Shown here one piece after another: positions 34,401 to 34,944 of a stretch of DNA of 34,944 nt (position 1 is its first letter; every line of letters starts with the position of its first letter). Location of the stretch: assembly GCA_000697335.1 (NCBI GenBank), contig JNEM01008454.1, positions 1 through 34,944 of the forward strand, in the 5' to 3' direction. The position numbers were made by a program, and so were the translations under genes. Below the pieces are notes generated by a model. That model did no database searches. It was given only the letters and a program-made list of their open reading frames with translations, and was not told the DNA's origin. This DNA is from Conidiobolus incongruus B7586 (lineage: Eukaryota > Entomophthoromycota > Entomophthoromycetes > Entomophthorales > Conidiobolaceae).

Positions 34401-34944
34401 AGCGAAATGTTAGAGCTGACATTAATACCCTTAGCTAATCTTTTACAGAAATTTTAAAGTCAAGCACCTGAAATATTTCAAATTATTTGATATTTTATGT
34501 AAATAGCTTCAATAGTTTTTTATATTACTTTAATTATTACTCTAGATATTATTAAATGCTATTATTTTTAAATTTAAAGTAAATAAACATTTTAATATAT
34601 AATATACAAAAATAAAAATTTAATTTAAAATCAATACTTACATTTAATTTTAATAACTTATTAATTTTTTTAATAAGCTTTTAATGCTTGAAAAACAATT
34701 CTTTATATTAAAAACCAAAATTTGATGTTTTATAAACTAATCAAACTTATTTATAAGAATTTCCTTTTTATAGGTTAATTTTTAAATACTTATTATAAAA
34801 ATAAATATTGAAATTATTATCTAATAAATATATAAAATATAATAACAACCTTATAATATTTAAATTAAAAAAATTTTATAATATAATATACTTTAAATTT
34901 ATTATAATAACTAATAGGTGTTATTAAATTATATTAATAATTTT
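34401..34944. other. AT-rich right edge
   Basis: About 540 bases of A/T-dominated sequence with no gene visible before the window ends. Confidence 0.45.

Noticed and set aside
34051-34457. Two plus-strand open frames (64 and 65 codons) at the right end
   Set aside because: No recognisable motif, and one is partly low-complexity. They lie opposite the minus-strand fragments that look more protein-like, so they are probably shadows.
1-34944. Reassignment of TAA as a sense codon
   Set aside because: NOG2, ThrRS, neurofibromin and the cullin all end at TAA at the expected C-terminus, so the standard code holds.
1-34944. tRNA, rRNA or CRISPR sequences
   Set aside because: I found no box A/box B pairs with a cloverleaf, no conserved rRNA segments and no regularly spaced repeats by eye. 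A covariance-model scan would be decisive.

Overview
The window is nuclear DNA from an AT-rich fungus. Seven complete protein genes are interrupted by very short GT-AG introns, mostly 47-63 nt, and separated by spacers that are almost pure A/T. The gene set is fungal: a Srb4/Med17 Mediator subunit, NOG2, a full-length neurofibromin-type RasGAP, a tyrosinase relic and a mitochondrial BipA. The composition, tiny introns and tyrosinase suggest an early-diverging fungus (Entomophthorales/Conidiobolus-like would fit). That placement is inference, not something the sequence proves.

Layout from left to right: the 3' end of an unrecognised two-helix membrane protein (2-484, +); a decayed tyrosinase (703-1669, +); NOG2 ribosome-assembly GTPase (2277-3866, +); mitochondrial threonyl-tRNA synthetase with a dead editing domain (4806-7061, +); a cullin-4-type cullin with an in-frame TAA (7426-9984, +); a dead mariner transposon (10191-11499, -) between two convergent genes; MED17 (11523-13377, -); a 2.1-kb AT-rich spacer; DCN1, the cullin-neddylation co-ligase (15468-16616, +); mitochondrial TypA/BipA GTPase (16876-19011, -); cytochrome c (20518-20982, -); a 3.9-kb AT-rich spacer; a 13-exon neurofibromin of about 2650 residues (24900-33484, +); and a coding-like island at the right end (about 33860-34400, -) that may be a relic of an expansin-like gene.

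Two functional themes appear. Cullin-4 and DCN1 belong to one pathway, cullin neddylation. ThrRS, BipA and cytochrome c serve mitochondrial translation and respiration. An octamer, TCCCATAA, occurs upstream of five of the genes in gene orientation and may be a shared promoter element. The most unusual observations are the isolated TAA inside an otherwise intact cullin-4 reading frame, the ThrRS editing domain that has lost all four catalytic residues, and the TCCCATAA motif. I found no rRNA, tRNA or CRISPR array. No clearly new multi-gene system is visible.
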